A stretch of 64,000 nt of DNA from Desulfovibrionaceae bacterium (GTDB lineage Bacteria; Desulfobacterota; Desulfovibrionia; Desulfovibrionales; Desulfovibrionaceae). The notes beneath the pieces are model-generated. The model saw only the letters and a list, made by a program, of their open reading frames with translations. It did no database searches and was not told the DNA's origin. The translations under genes and the position numbers were made by a program. Every line of letters begins with the position of its first letter. The stretch's first letter is position 1. The stretch lies in contig WSYE01000010.1 in NCBI GenBank assembly GCA_009773665.1, positions 62,001 through 126,000 of the forward strand, in the 5' to 3' direction. Below, one piece after another: positions 25,953-32,657 of the stretch.

Positions 25953-26589
25953 CGTGGAATCCTCCAGCCAGCATGGCGGCCAGCTTTCTGGCGGCCTGCC
26001 GTGAGTTTTCAGGGTCGTCCAGGCTTAAGCCGAGGCCGATGTCCATCCAGGGCTGGGCCTGGGCCTGGACGAAGCGGTCCAGCACGGCGTCCAGCACGAA
26101 CACGGCCAGGGTGGCGTCCAAAGTTTCGGGCAGCTCACCCGAGGCTTTGGCTTCAACGATGATGGGGGTCAGGAACCGGGCGGACAGGGCGCGAACCTTG
26201 CCCAGGAATTGCTCGCGCAGGGGAAAGTCGCCCCCGGCCAGCATTTTCAGATAAATGGCGTAGATGTCGGGGTGGGTGCGCACGAACTCCGTGCCCACCA
26301 GCAAAAGGCGCTCCAGGCGCTCGGCCAGGGGGCGGGCTTTTGTCTCATCGCGGGCCTCGCGCAGAAACAGCGCGAAGTGCTCCACCGCGCCGTCGAACAC
26401 GCGCGAGAAGAGCCCCTCCTTGCTGCCGAAATACTTGAACAGCGACCCCTTGGCGATGCCCAGGCGCGCGGACAGCCTGTTCATGCTGGCCCCCAGGAAG
26501 CCCTGCTGGGCGAACTCGCGCCGGGCCTCGCCAAGCACGCGCTGCTGCTTGTCTGTGGGGATGTTCTGGAAGGTGGGGCTTGCGTCCAT
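25945..26589 (-). CDS. TetR-family regulator of the mqn genes
   Basis: 214 residues. An N-terminal helix-turn-helix (about residues 16-60; FAQQGFLGASMNRLSARLGIAKGSLFKYFGSKEGLFSRVF read in pieces: GASMNRLSARLGIAKGSLF, KYFGSKEGLF) is of TetR type, followed by a helical ligand-binding domain. It is the first gene of an operon with mqnE, mqnC and mqnA, overlapping mqnE by 8 bases, and diverges from mqnD with only 25 bases between the start codons. A perfect GTGACC/GGTCAC palindrome in that gap is the likely operator. The effector is unknown; a menaquinone precursor or fatty-acyl ligand would be a guess. Confidence 0.88.
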   Translation of the reverse strand: MDASPTFQNIPTDKQQRVLGEARREFAQQGFLGASMNRLSARLGIAKGSLFKYFGSKEGLFSRVFDGAVEHFALFLREARDETKARPLAERLERLLLVGTEFVRTHPDIYAIYLKMLAGGDFPLREQFLGKVRALSARFLTPIIVEAKASGELPETLDATLAVFVLDAVLDRFVQAQAQPWMDIGLGLSLDDPENSRQAARKLAAMLAGGFHVG

Positions 26590-26606
26590 GGGGCCTCATG
26601 CGTAAA

Positions 26607-26622
26607 GTGACCGGGTGGTCAC
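26607..26622. promoter_or_regulatory. palindromic operator candidate between tetR and mqnD
   Basis: GTGACC (26607-26612), spacer GGGT, GGTCAC (26617-26622) is a perfect inverted repeat. It covers the start of mqnD (GTG 26615) and lies 18 bases upstream of the tetR start. Dyads of TGACC/GGTCA form are common TetR-family operators, so it probably mediates joint control of both divergent units. Confidence 0.6.
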
Positions 26623-27484
26623 CGATACTCCCCCCAGCACCCCCCGTCAACTGAGGCCGCTTAGTTTGGGCATCTCGCCGTGCCCCAACGATACGTTCAT
26701 CTTCCACGCCCTGCTGCACGGCCTCGCGCCCAGGGAACCGGGATTTCCGCTCTCCCGGCTGGTGATGGCCGACGTGGAGGAGCTGAACTCCCTGGCCGCG
26801 CGCGGCGAGCTGGACGTGGTGAAGATATCCATGGCCGCCATGGCTGACGCCGCCCCGCATTATCGGCTTCTGCCCTGCGGCGGGGCGCTGGGGCGCGGGT
26901 GCGGCCCGCTGTTGGTCACCCGCGCTGATCGAACACCTGGCACACCCATCGAGACCTTGGCCCTGCCCGGCGCGCGCACCACGGCGTCGCTCCTGGCGGA
27001 GCTTTCCGGGATACCTGGCAGGCGCGTGCAGATGCGCTACGACGAGGTGATGCCCGCCGTGATCCGGGGCGAAGTGGACGCGGGCGTGGTCATCCACGAG
27101 GGGCGCTTCACCTACGCGGCGCAGGGTCTGGCCCTGCTTCAGGATTTCGGCGTGTGGTGGGAGGGGCGCTACGGCCTGCCGCTGCCGTTGGGGGTCATCG
27201 CCGCCCGCCGTGACCTGGGGGAGCCGGGCGCGCAGTTCGCCGCGCAGGCCATCCGCGAAAGTCTGCAACACGCCTGGAAGCACCCGCAGGACAGCAAGGC
27301 CTTCATCGCCGAGCATGCCCAGGAGCTTTCGCCCGAGGTGTGCCAGTCGCACATCGAGACCTTCGTGACGCCGTTCAGCCTGGAGATCGGGCAGGAAGGG
27401 CGCAGAGCCATAGAAGCCTTGGCCGAGGCGGCCTTCAGGCTGGCCGGACGGCCCGGCGACGTGCCGGATGATCTGTTCTGGTAG
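26615..27484 (+). CDS. mqnD: 1,4-dihydroxy-6-naphthoate synthase (MqnD), GTG start
   Basis: 289 residues from GTG 26615; no ATG is available before the conserved SLGISPCPNDTFIFHALLHG block (residues 17-36), which defines MqnD. Later RGEVDAGVVIHEGRFTY and GLPLPLGVIAARRDLG also match. The enzyme cleaves cyclic dehypoxanthine futalosine to dihydroxynaphthoate. It is transcribed away from the tetR-mqnECA operon, so the pathway is split into two divergent units sharing one control region. mqnB is not in the window. Confidence 0.92.
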   Translation: MVTDTPPSTPRQLRPLSLGISPCPNDTFIFHALLHGLAPREPGFPLSRLVMADVEELNSLAARGELDVVKISMAAMADAAPHYRLLPCGGALGRGCGPLLVTRADRTPGTPIETLALPGARTTASLLAELSGIPGRRVQMRYDEVMPAVIRGEVDAGVVIHEGRFTYAAQGLALLQDFGVWWEGRYGLPLPLGVIAARRDLGEPGAQFAAQAIRESLQHAWKHPQDSKAFIAEHAQELSPEVCQSHIETFVTPFSLEIGQEGRRAIEALAEAAFRLAGRPGDVPDDLFW

Positions 27485-27494
27485 ACTCCGGCGA

Positions 27495-27926
27495 TCAGGC
27501 CTGCTCCTGGACGATGCGCCCGGAGCTCGCTTCCGGGGCGACCGGACGCGTTTCGGCAGGCAGGTCCAGGCCCAGTGGAAGTGACTGGTTCCGCGCGGGC
27601 GCGGCGGCAGCCGCGTTGGCAGCGATGGTCGAGGGATTGTCCGGCCCGTCCTTGACCACGGTGAGCTCCTGGCCTTCGGGCACCGGAGCCTGGAAAGAGC
27701 TCATCGCCGCCGCGATCTTGCTGGGGTTGTCCGAGTCCGGCAGGCTGTTCAGCACCCCCTCCAGGAAGGCCCGGTCCCTGTTGCTGGGCCGTTCGGGATC
27801 GTTCAACGGCCTTTCGTACGCCATTCCCTGTGAATAGGCGTCGTGGGCCAGACGCTGCTCCTTGCGCATCTGCTTGGCCGGTTCGGCCCCTGCGTAACGT
27901 AAAAAGTTGCGGTCCCAGATTTTCAT
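27495..27926 (-). CDS. hypothetical protein, acidic/Ala-Pro-rich, 143 residues
   Basis: Not recognised. Soluble, no signal peptide or membrane segment. The first 50 residues are charged (KIWDRNFLRYAGAEPAKQMRKEQRL). The rest is low complexity and contains a near-repeat, DNPSKIAAAM at about 66-75 and DNPSTIAANA near 96-105. It ends 10 bases from the mqnD stop (convergent) and lies 16 bases downstream of the DUF4239 gene on the same strand, so it may be the second gene of that pair. A start at ATG 27926 gives a compact gene. Confidence 0.6.
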   Translation of the reverse strand: MKIWDRNFLRYAGAEPAKQMRKEQRLAHDAYSQGMAYERPLNDPERPSNRDRAFLEGVLNSLPDSDNPSKIAAAMSSFQAPVPEGQELTVVKDGPDNPSTIAANAAAAAPARNQSLPLGLDLPAETRPVAPEASSGRIVQEQA

Positions 27927-27942
27927 GGCGGATATTCCGGAC

Positions 27943-28740
27943 TCAGCGCGGCGCGCCCTGGAGGGTGAGCATTCCGGCGTGCACTTCCGTAAATGGCGCA
28001 GCCGACACGTTCAGCACCCCGGAAAACGGCGTGGCGATGTCCAGGATGAAGTACACGCAGGAGAACATCAGGAAGGCCACGATGATCTCCAGCGCCACCT
28101 GCGGGCGCGTCTGCTCCGGGTTGGTGAGCAAAAGCCCCACGAACACCCCCAGTAAGCCAAATCCCAGGATTATCCACACGGGCGGGTACAGGTTGCCGGA
28201 CAAGGTCTGGGAGCGGGCCACCCGCTGGCGGTTCAGGTCCGCCAGGGCCTGGCCCAGCCCGGCATAGTAGGACTGGTTATCCGCGCCTGTGGGCTTCATT
28301 GCGTAGAAGGCCTCCCAGATGTCGCCCAGGCGGTCGGAGGCCCTCACGCTCATGGACTGATCGTGGTCCATGGCGGGCCATTCGTCCTCCACCACGGCCT
28401 TGGAGTAGGCGGTCAGGGCCTGCCGGAATCCCTCCGAGCCCGGAAGCGGCACTGACAAACGGTAGGCCACCATCACCGCGCCCGCTTCGGCGCTGACCAG
28501 GCTCTTAGCCGAACCGTACGCGCCCCACAGCGTGACGATGGCGAAACCAAGGAAAAACGCATAGACTGAAGCGAAGAGTGAGAAAATTTCTGATGAGATG
28601 AGCTTTCGCGAAGCGTCGCCACGCGCCAGAGTCTTGCGGCGCAGGGCGTAAAGAAAGCCCGGCGCGGCCAGCGACAGGGTCAGTATGACCCCGAACACCA
28701 GGTAGTATTGCGGGTCGAAGTCCTTGAATTCGGAGAGCAT
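27943..28740 (-). CDS. DUF4239 (bestrophin-like) membrane protein
   Basis: 265 residues with four predicted membrane helices: about 14-33, 50-72, then two near 185-205 and 215-235 after a large soluble loop (about 80-180). The pattern, with SSEIFSLFASVYAFFLGFAIVTLW and SLSGNLYPPVWIILGFGLLGV-like blocks, fits the DUF4239 family, whose members are often described as bestrophin-like. Role unknown; possibly ion permeation. It is divergent from the peroxiredoxin gene, 135 bases away. Confidence 0.78.
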   Translation of the reverse strand: MLSEFKDFDPQYYLVFGVILTLSLAAPGFLYALRRKTLARGDASRKLISSEIFSLFASVYAFFLGFAIVTLWGAYGSAKSLVSAEAGAVMVAYRLSVPLPGSEGFRQALTAYSKAVVEDEWPAMDHDQSMSVRASDRLGDIWEAFYAMKPTGADNQSYYAGLGQALADLNRQRVARSQTLSGNLYPPVWIILGFGLLGVFVGLLLTNPEQTRPQVALEIIVAFLMFSCVYFILDIATPFSGVLNVSAAPFTEVHAGMLTLQGAPR

Positions 28741-28875
28741 GGCTGTCCATAGCGTGTTCGGGGTTGCATGGAAAGTTCCCGGTCGTCTCGCGCTTTCCGG
28801 GAAACAGCAAAACTAAAGCATTTCGTCAGTCTTATCGGCAATCACCTGACCAACTTAAGAGCTAAGGAGGGCGCA

Positions 28876-29364
28876 ATGGCGGCTTTCGAACCAGGGGCCA
28901 AGGCCCCGGATTTCACCCTTGCGGCGGCCATGCCGGACGGGTCCGAGACGCAGGTCAGCCTGTCCGGGCTCGCGGGCGGCTGGGTTGTGGTGTTCGTCTA
29001 CCCCAAGGATTCCACCTCGGGCTGAACGGTGGAGGCTCTGGAGTTTTCAGAGCGCGCGCGTGAGTTCGCCCAGGCCGGGGCGCAGGTGTTCGGCCTGTCC
29101 AAGGATTCGCTCAAGTCTCACCACGGGTTCATCGCCAAGAAAGGCCTGACTGTCCCGCTTCTGAGCGACCCTTCCACCGAGGCCATCAAGGCGCTGGGAG
29201 CCTGGGGCGTGAAGAAGCTGTACGGCAAGGAGTCCGAGGGCGTGGTCCGCTCCACGGTGCTCATCGCGCCGGACGGCACCGTGGCCCGCCACTGGCCAAA
29301 GGCCCCAAGTGCCGGGCATGCTCAGGAGGTGCTGGAGGCTGTGTTGAAGCTGGCTGGCAAGTGA
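28876..29364 (+). CDS. selenocysteine-containing peroxiredoxin (Bcp/PrxQ type)
   Basis: 162 residues if the in-frame TGA at 29023-29025 is read as selenocysteine. Sequence before it is MAAFEPGAKAPDFTLAAAM...VVVFVYPKDSTSG, and after it TVEALEFSERAREF through APDGTVARHWPKAP. In Bcp proteins the peroxidatic site reads YPKD.TPGCT.EA, so the TGA falls exactly on the catalytic Cys (residue 50). The frame is open on both sides and the protein has normal Bcp length. A small hairpin 9 bases downstream (29035-29053) can serve as SECIS. RBS GGAGGGCGCA sits directly upstream of ATG 28876. It reduces hydroperoxides with thiol donors in the cytoplasm. An automated caller would split it in two. Confidence 0.88.
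29035..29053 (+). promoter_or_regulatory. putative bacterial SECIS hairpin
   Basis: GCTCTG (29035-29040), loop GAGTTTT, CAGAGC (29048-29053). The loop starts with G and lies 16-22 bases after the TGA, within the distance expected for SelB recognition in bacteria. It is inside the coding sequence. Confidence 0.6.
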
Positions 29365-29462
29365 CAAGGGGGAGTCGGGAGGCGGATACTGACGAAAGAT
29401 GGGCAGGAGGCTCTGTTTACTCCCCTTGTGTGGTGTTTAGGGGACGGATATGGACGGAAGAA

Positions 29463-29506
29463 GGCCTCCGGCGGCCAAAGGGCTACGCCCTTTGGAAACC
29501 CATATA
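29463..29506 (-). repeat. GC-rich intergenic repeat, copy F3
   Basis: On the minus strand it reads TATATGGGTTTCC, hairpin CCAAAGGGC/GCCCTTTGG, then CCGCCGGAGGCC. It is the inverted counterpart of F1, including the TATATGGG lead. It lies between the convergent peroxiredoxin and the small gene at 29589. Confidence 0.8.
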
Positions 29507-29588
29507 GGGTCTGTGGTTCCGGCAAGTTCTATCGAGAGGAAGGCGGCACGATGAGAGCCGGGGCTCAAAGAAAGAGTGTCTCGCCGAC

Positions 29589-29804
29589 TCAGGCCTGCTG
29601 TTTGGGCGGAGCGACGGGCAGGGAGTCCTGTTTGGCCTTGGCGTTCCAGTGGTCGCGCACGGCAAGGCAGTCTTCCTTGGGCAGGGTGCGGTCCATGAGG
29701 GCGAAGAAGCGCGAACGCAGGATCACCAGATCATGGTAGCTCTCGGCCTGGTCGATGAGTCGCTTATAATAGGCGGCTGATTGCTGTTCATCCATGACCT
29801 GCAT
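29589..29804 (-). CDS. small hypothetical protein, 71 residues
   Basis: From ATG 29804 (or ATG 29795). The sequence (MDEQQSAAYYKRLIDQAESYHDLVILRSRFFALMD in parts: YYKRLIDQAESYHDLV, LRSRFFALMDRTLP) is a charged, helical, gene-like protein with no signal or membrane part. It resembles short proteins of unknown role found in sulfate reducers, but I cannot name a family. It stands alone, between repeat F3 and the divergent SH3 gene. Confidence 0.6.
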   Translation of the reverse strand: MQVMDEQQSAAYYKRLIDQAESYHDLVILRSRFFALMDRTLPKEDCLAVRDHWNAKAKQDSLPVAPPKQQA

Positions 29805-29974
29805 TTATCACCACAATCTGGTGGTTGGCAACAGTCTGGAAGCAAATGCGCGGGCTGGCGTAAGGCTCTTGAACTTGTGGTCTTTCTTGGATAGTCTCAC
29901 CCCCCGATGCCGAAGCGGCTGGGGTGGCGTTTTTTCGGTTAGTTGCATCTGTATAGAACGATCTGGCGGACACC

Positions 29975-30640
29975 ATGCGTATCCTGCGATATATAGCCGT
30001 ATGTTCGGCCTTGCTATGCCTCCCTTCGCTGGCTGCCGGGCAGCAGTTTTTTGTTTCCGACGTGCAGGAAATCACCGTGCGTACCGGGCCGTCGCTCGAC
30101 AACAAGATCATTCAGATGGTCCGCAGCGGCGCCAAAATGGACAAGATCAAGGAAGAGGGCGAGTGGGCCATGGTGCGCACGGACACCGGCAAGGAAGGCT
30201 GGGTGCTCAAGCGGTATCTTTCTCCTGACACGCCTGTGAAGGTGCAGTTCGAGGAGTTCAAGACCCGCAATGCCCAGATGATCGAAAAGGCCGGGCAGGT
30301 GGAAGCCATCGTGGGCAAGTTCGAGGAGGAGAACAAGAACCTCCAGAAGAACCTGGCCGGGCTTCAGGGCGAATACGGCAAGCTCAAGTCCGAATATGAG
30401 ACTCTCTCCAAGGCCAACGCCAACGTGGCCGAGATGACCAAGAGCTTTCAGGAAATGAAGACCGCGTCCGAGACTGCGCGCCAGGAGACGGACCGCCTGA
30501 AGCGCGAGAACGAGACCTTGCGCGACATCTCCGACGTGAAGTGGTTCCTGGCCGGGGCCGGGGTGCTGTTCGCGGGGTGGGTGTTCGGGTATCTGTTGGG
30601 GCGCTCGGCCCGCAAGAAGTCCAACCGGATGTATTTATAA
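29975..30640 (+). CDS. SH3-domain and membrane-anchor protein (TIGR04211/YgiM type)
   Basis: 221 residues. Signal peptide (cleavage about LAAG/Q near 22), a bacterial SH3 domain (about 25-85, VQEITVRTGPSLDNKIIQMV and GWVLKRYLS), a long coiled coil (about 95-190, FEEENKNLQKNLAGLQ), then a C-terminal membrane helix (about 193-211) and a basic tail RSARKKSNRMYL. This layout defines the TIGR04211 'SH3 and anchor' family, including E. coli YgiM. It sits in the inner membrane with SH3 in the periplasm, perhaps linked to cell-wall turnover. It is transcribed alone and is followed by hairpin repeat B. Confidence 0.9.
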   Translation: MRILRYIAVCSALLCLPSLAAGQQFFVSDVQEITVRTGPSLDNKIIQMVRSGAKMDKIKEEGEWAMVRTDTGKEGWVLKRYLSPDTPVKVQFEEFKTRNAQMIEKAGQVEAIVGKFEEENKNLQKNLAGLQGEYGKLKSEYETLSKANANVAEMTKSFQEMKTASETARQETDRLKRENETLRDISDVKWFLAGAGVLFAGWVFGYLLGRSARKKSNRMYL

Positions 30641-30700
30641 GCATACGCTCCAGTTGTTGCATTTCGTGCGCGCGTCCATGCGCATATAATGCCTGACGAA

Positions 30701-30748
30701 GAGAACCAGTATTATTTTGTAGAAAAAACATGTTCATGTTTTTTCTAC
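30701..30748 (+). repeat. 3'-end hairpin repeat, copy B
   Basis: GAGAACCA (30701-30708) is followed by a perfect 14-base stem GTAGAAAAAACATG (30719-30732) / 30735-30748 with loop TT. The outer stem bases differ from copies A and D but are compensated on both arms. It lies 60 bases beyond the SH3 gene and 25 bases before repeat F4. Confidence 0.85.
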
Positions 30749-30772
30749 TTATCTTGTCGCGAAGCCCACTGA

Positions 30773-30810
30773 GGGTCCAGGGGGATCATCCCCCTGGCCG
30801 CCGGAGGCAT
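30773..30810 (+). repeat. GC-rich intergenic repeat, copy F4
   Basis: GGGTCCAGGGGGATCATCCCCCTGG in parts (GGGTCC, hairpin CCAGGGGG/CCCCCTGG with loop ATCAT-like) followed by CCGCCGGAGGCAT. The stem sequence differs from F1-F3 but is self-complementary. It lies between hairpin copies B and C. Confidence 0.75.
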
Positions 30811-30864
30811 CTTCCAGCCTTTCTCCCCTCGCGTTTTCCGGTGGAACCAGTCGTAACAAGCTAA

Positions 30865-30904
30865 AACCATTATAAGAGTAAAAACATATTCATGTTTTTA
30901 CTCT
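30865..30904 (+). repeat. 3'-end hairpin repeat, copy C
   Basis: AACCATTAT (30865) is followed by a stem GAGTAAAAACAT (30876-30887) / ATGTTTTTACTC (30892-30903) with loop ATTC; an extra A-T pair extends it. It ends 5 bases before the stop of the ModC-like gene (minus). The flank is less complete than in the other copies. Confidence 0.75.
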
Positions 30905-30908
30905 CGCC

Positions 30909-31658
30909 TTAGTCTCTGCTGTCCTGTTCCTCCAGAAGCGCGATCACTTCCGGCATGCGCCTCTTCCTCTCGTCTTCGCTCTCCATCTCCAACTGCTCCA
31001 CCACGCATCCGTTCCGGTAGACCACCAGGGTCTTGGCGAAAGCGGCCACGTCGTCGGGGTCGTGGGTGATGAGCACGGCGGGGATGCCGAACTTCTCCAG
31101 CGTCCCAGCGAGTTCGCGGCGCATGCGCACGCGCAGCAGCGGGTCCAGCGCGGAGAAGGGCTCGTCCAGCAGCAGTGCGGCGGGGCTGGCCATCATGGCC
31201 CGCGCCAGGGCCACGCGCTGGCGCTGCCCGCCGGACAGGCGCACCGGGCGCTCGGCGGCAAGCTGGCCCAGCCCGAAGGTGTCCAGCATGGCGCGCACCC
31301 GGTCGTTCTGTTCGCGCGAGAGTTTTCCGGGCCAGCCTGGATTCAGGCCGAAGCCGACGTTCCCGGCCACACTCAGATGGGGAAAGAGCGCATAATCCTG
31401 GAAAAGATAGCCGAGCCCCCGGCGCATGGGGGGCAGGTCGATCCCTGCGGCGTGGTCGAAGAGCGTGCGCCCATCCAACTCGATGCGCCCGCCGGAGGGA
31501 CGCATGAGTCCGGCCATGGCCTGAAGGGTGAGAGTCTTGCCGGAGCCGGATGGGCCGAACAGCACCACGGCGTCGCCGGAGGCCTCGAAGGCCGAGCGCA
31601 GATGGAAGCTGCGGTCCCCCGAGGAGAGCACTGCCTCGATGTCTACGCGTACTCTCAT
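30909..31658 (-). CDS. modC: molybdate-type ABC transporter ATP-binding protein, short form
   Basis: 249 residues. Walker A GPSGSGKT at 35-42, signature LSGGQRQRVALARAM, Walker B ALLLDEPFSALDP, followed by the switch His in LITHDPDDV. The loop regions match ModC-type importers. Classical ModC has an additional C-terminal TOBE/Mop domain to about 350 residues; it is absent here. The start overlaps the modB stop (ATGA), so the two are coupled. It would power oxyanion uptake with ModB. No modA gene is in the neighbourhood. Confidence 0.82.
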   Translation of the reverse strand: MRVRVDIEAVLSSGDRSFHLRSAFEASGDAVVLFGPSGSGKTLTLQAMAGLMRPSGGRIELDGRTLFDHAAGIDLPPMRRGLGYLFQDYALFPHLSVAGNVGFGLNPGWPGKLSREQNDRVRAMLDTFGLGQLAAERPVRLSGGQRQRVALARAMMASPAALLLDEPFSALDPLLRVRMRRELAGTLEKFGIPAVLITHDPDDVAAFAKTLVVYRNGCVVEQLEMESEDERKRRMPEVIALLEEQDSRD

Positions 31659-32323
31659 GCGCGCGCCCGCAGCAGTTTGCCGGAAGCCACCAGGATGGAC
31701 AGGCTGACCAGGGACACCACACAGACCAGGAACAGGGCCTGATCGTCGCGCCCGGCCATGACCGCATCGTACACGGCCAGGGAGAGGGTCTGGGTCTTGC
31801 CGGGGATGTTGCCCGCGATCATGAGGGTCGCGCCGAATTCACCCATGCCGCGCGCGAAGGCCAGCATGGCCCCGGCCAGGATGCCGCGCCGGGCCAGGGG
31901 CAGGCTGACGCGGGCGAACACGGAGAAGCCGGGCGCGCCCAGGGTGCGGGCGGCGTTCACTAAATTGGGGTCCACGGCGTCGAAGGCGGCGCGGGCCGTG
32001 GTGAAGACCAGGGGGAAGGCCACCACGCACGAGGCCAGGGCAGCGCCCTGCCAGCTGAACATGAGGGTCACCCCGAAATACTCGTTCAGCACCTTGCCGA
32101 TGACGCCCTGGCGGCCGAACAGCACCAGGAGATAATAGCCCAGGACAGTGGGCGGCAGCACCATAGGCAGGGTGGCCAGGGCGTCCAGGAGGGCGCGACC
32201 GGGGAAGTCCTTGCGGCTTAAGGCGTAGGCGGCGGGCACTCCCAGCGTCAAGGCCCCCAAGGTGGCCACGAGCGCCACCTTGAGAGTCAGGACCAGGGGG
32301 ACGAGCACCGGGCCTGTGGTCAT
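31655..32323 (-). CDS. modB: molybdate ABC transporter permease
   Basis: 222 residues from ATG 32323, which overlaps the stop of the small upstream ORF (ATGA). The longer frame starting at 32470 has an arginine-rich N-terminus that is a read-through of the small ORF region and is rejected. Five to six membrane helices; the cytoplasmic loop GEFGATLMIAGNIPGKTQTL is the ModB EAA motif. It forms the inner-membrane channel for molybdate or tungstate with the ModC-like ATPase. Confidence 0.9.
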   Translation of the reverse strand: MTTGPVLVPLVLTLKVALVATLGALTLGVPAAYALSRKDFPGRALLDALATLPMVLPPTVLGYYLLVLFGRQGVIGKVLNEYFGVTLMFSWQGAALASCVVAFPLVFTTARAAFDAVDPNLVNAARTLGAPGFSVFARVSLPLARRGILAGAMLAFARGMGEFGATLMIAGNIPGKTQTLSLAVYDAVMAGRDDQALFLVCVVSLVSLSILVASGKLLRARA

Positions 32324-32478
32324 CTGGTGTGGCGACGGCGCGGGGAGCGGCGCGCGGGTGCGGGCTCCAGGGACAATTCGGAGCACCACATGGAGCGGTC
32401 GCGCCCCGGAAGGAGTTCGAACAGCCAGTGCAATGCGACTATGGCCAACAGTGTTGCGACGAGCAGCCAATCAATCAT
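32320..32478 (-). CDS. 52-residue membrane peptide coupled to modB
   Basis: ATG 32478 with a strong RBS GGGAGGTAA 6 bases upstream. The peptide has one N-terminal hydrophobic helix (about 4-22, WLLVATLLAIVALHWLFELL) and an arginine-rich tail ending RSPRRRHTR. Its stop overlaps the modB start (ATGA), while modB itself has no clear RBS, so translation of modB probably depends on this ORF. It could be a true small subunit or a leader peptide. Not recognised as a known family. Confidence 0.65.
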   Translation of the reverse strand: MIDWLLVATLLAIVALHWLFELLPGRDRSMWCSELSLEPAPARRSPRRRHTR

Positions 32479-32613
32479 GGCGATTACCTCCCGTTTGGGA
32501 CACAGGCGCTTGTCACGCCTTGCCTCCATAAGGGCAACAACCATGCCAGCGCAGTGCAGATGCTAATAGGCCTGAATCGCAGGTGATGTCTGTGCAGCGG
32601 GTTGATACCGGAT

Positions 32614-32657
32614 CATACAAAATTGTAGCAAAGTGTCACGTACTACAATTTTGTATG
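32614..32657. repeat. perfect 15-base inverted repeat at the end of the phosphatase gene
   Basis: CATACAAAATTGTAG (32614-32628) is exactly complemented at 32643-32657, with a 14-base spacer. It overlaps the last codons and the stop (32636-32638) of the minus-strand phosphatase. There is no T-run, so it may be a processing or regulatory structure rather than a simple terminator. It separates that gene from the mod leader. Confidence 0.75.

Noticed and set aside
32324-32470. N-terminal 49-residue extension of ModB
   Set aside because: Out-of-frame reading of the small membrane peptide gene; ModB homology starts at 32323.
32479-32613. Molybdenum-cofactor riboswitch ahead of the mod genes
   Set aside because: Two small hairpins exist, but I could not match the conserved motif order; not called.
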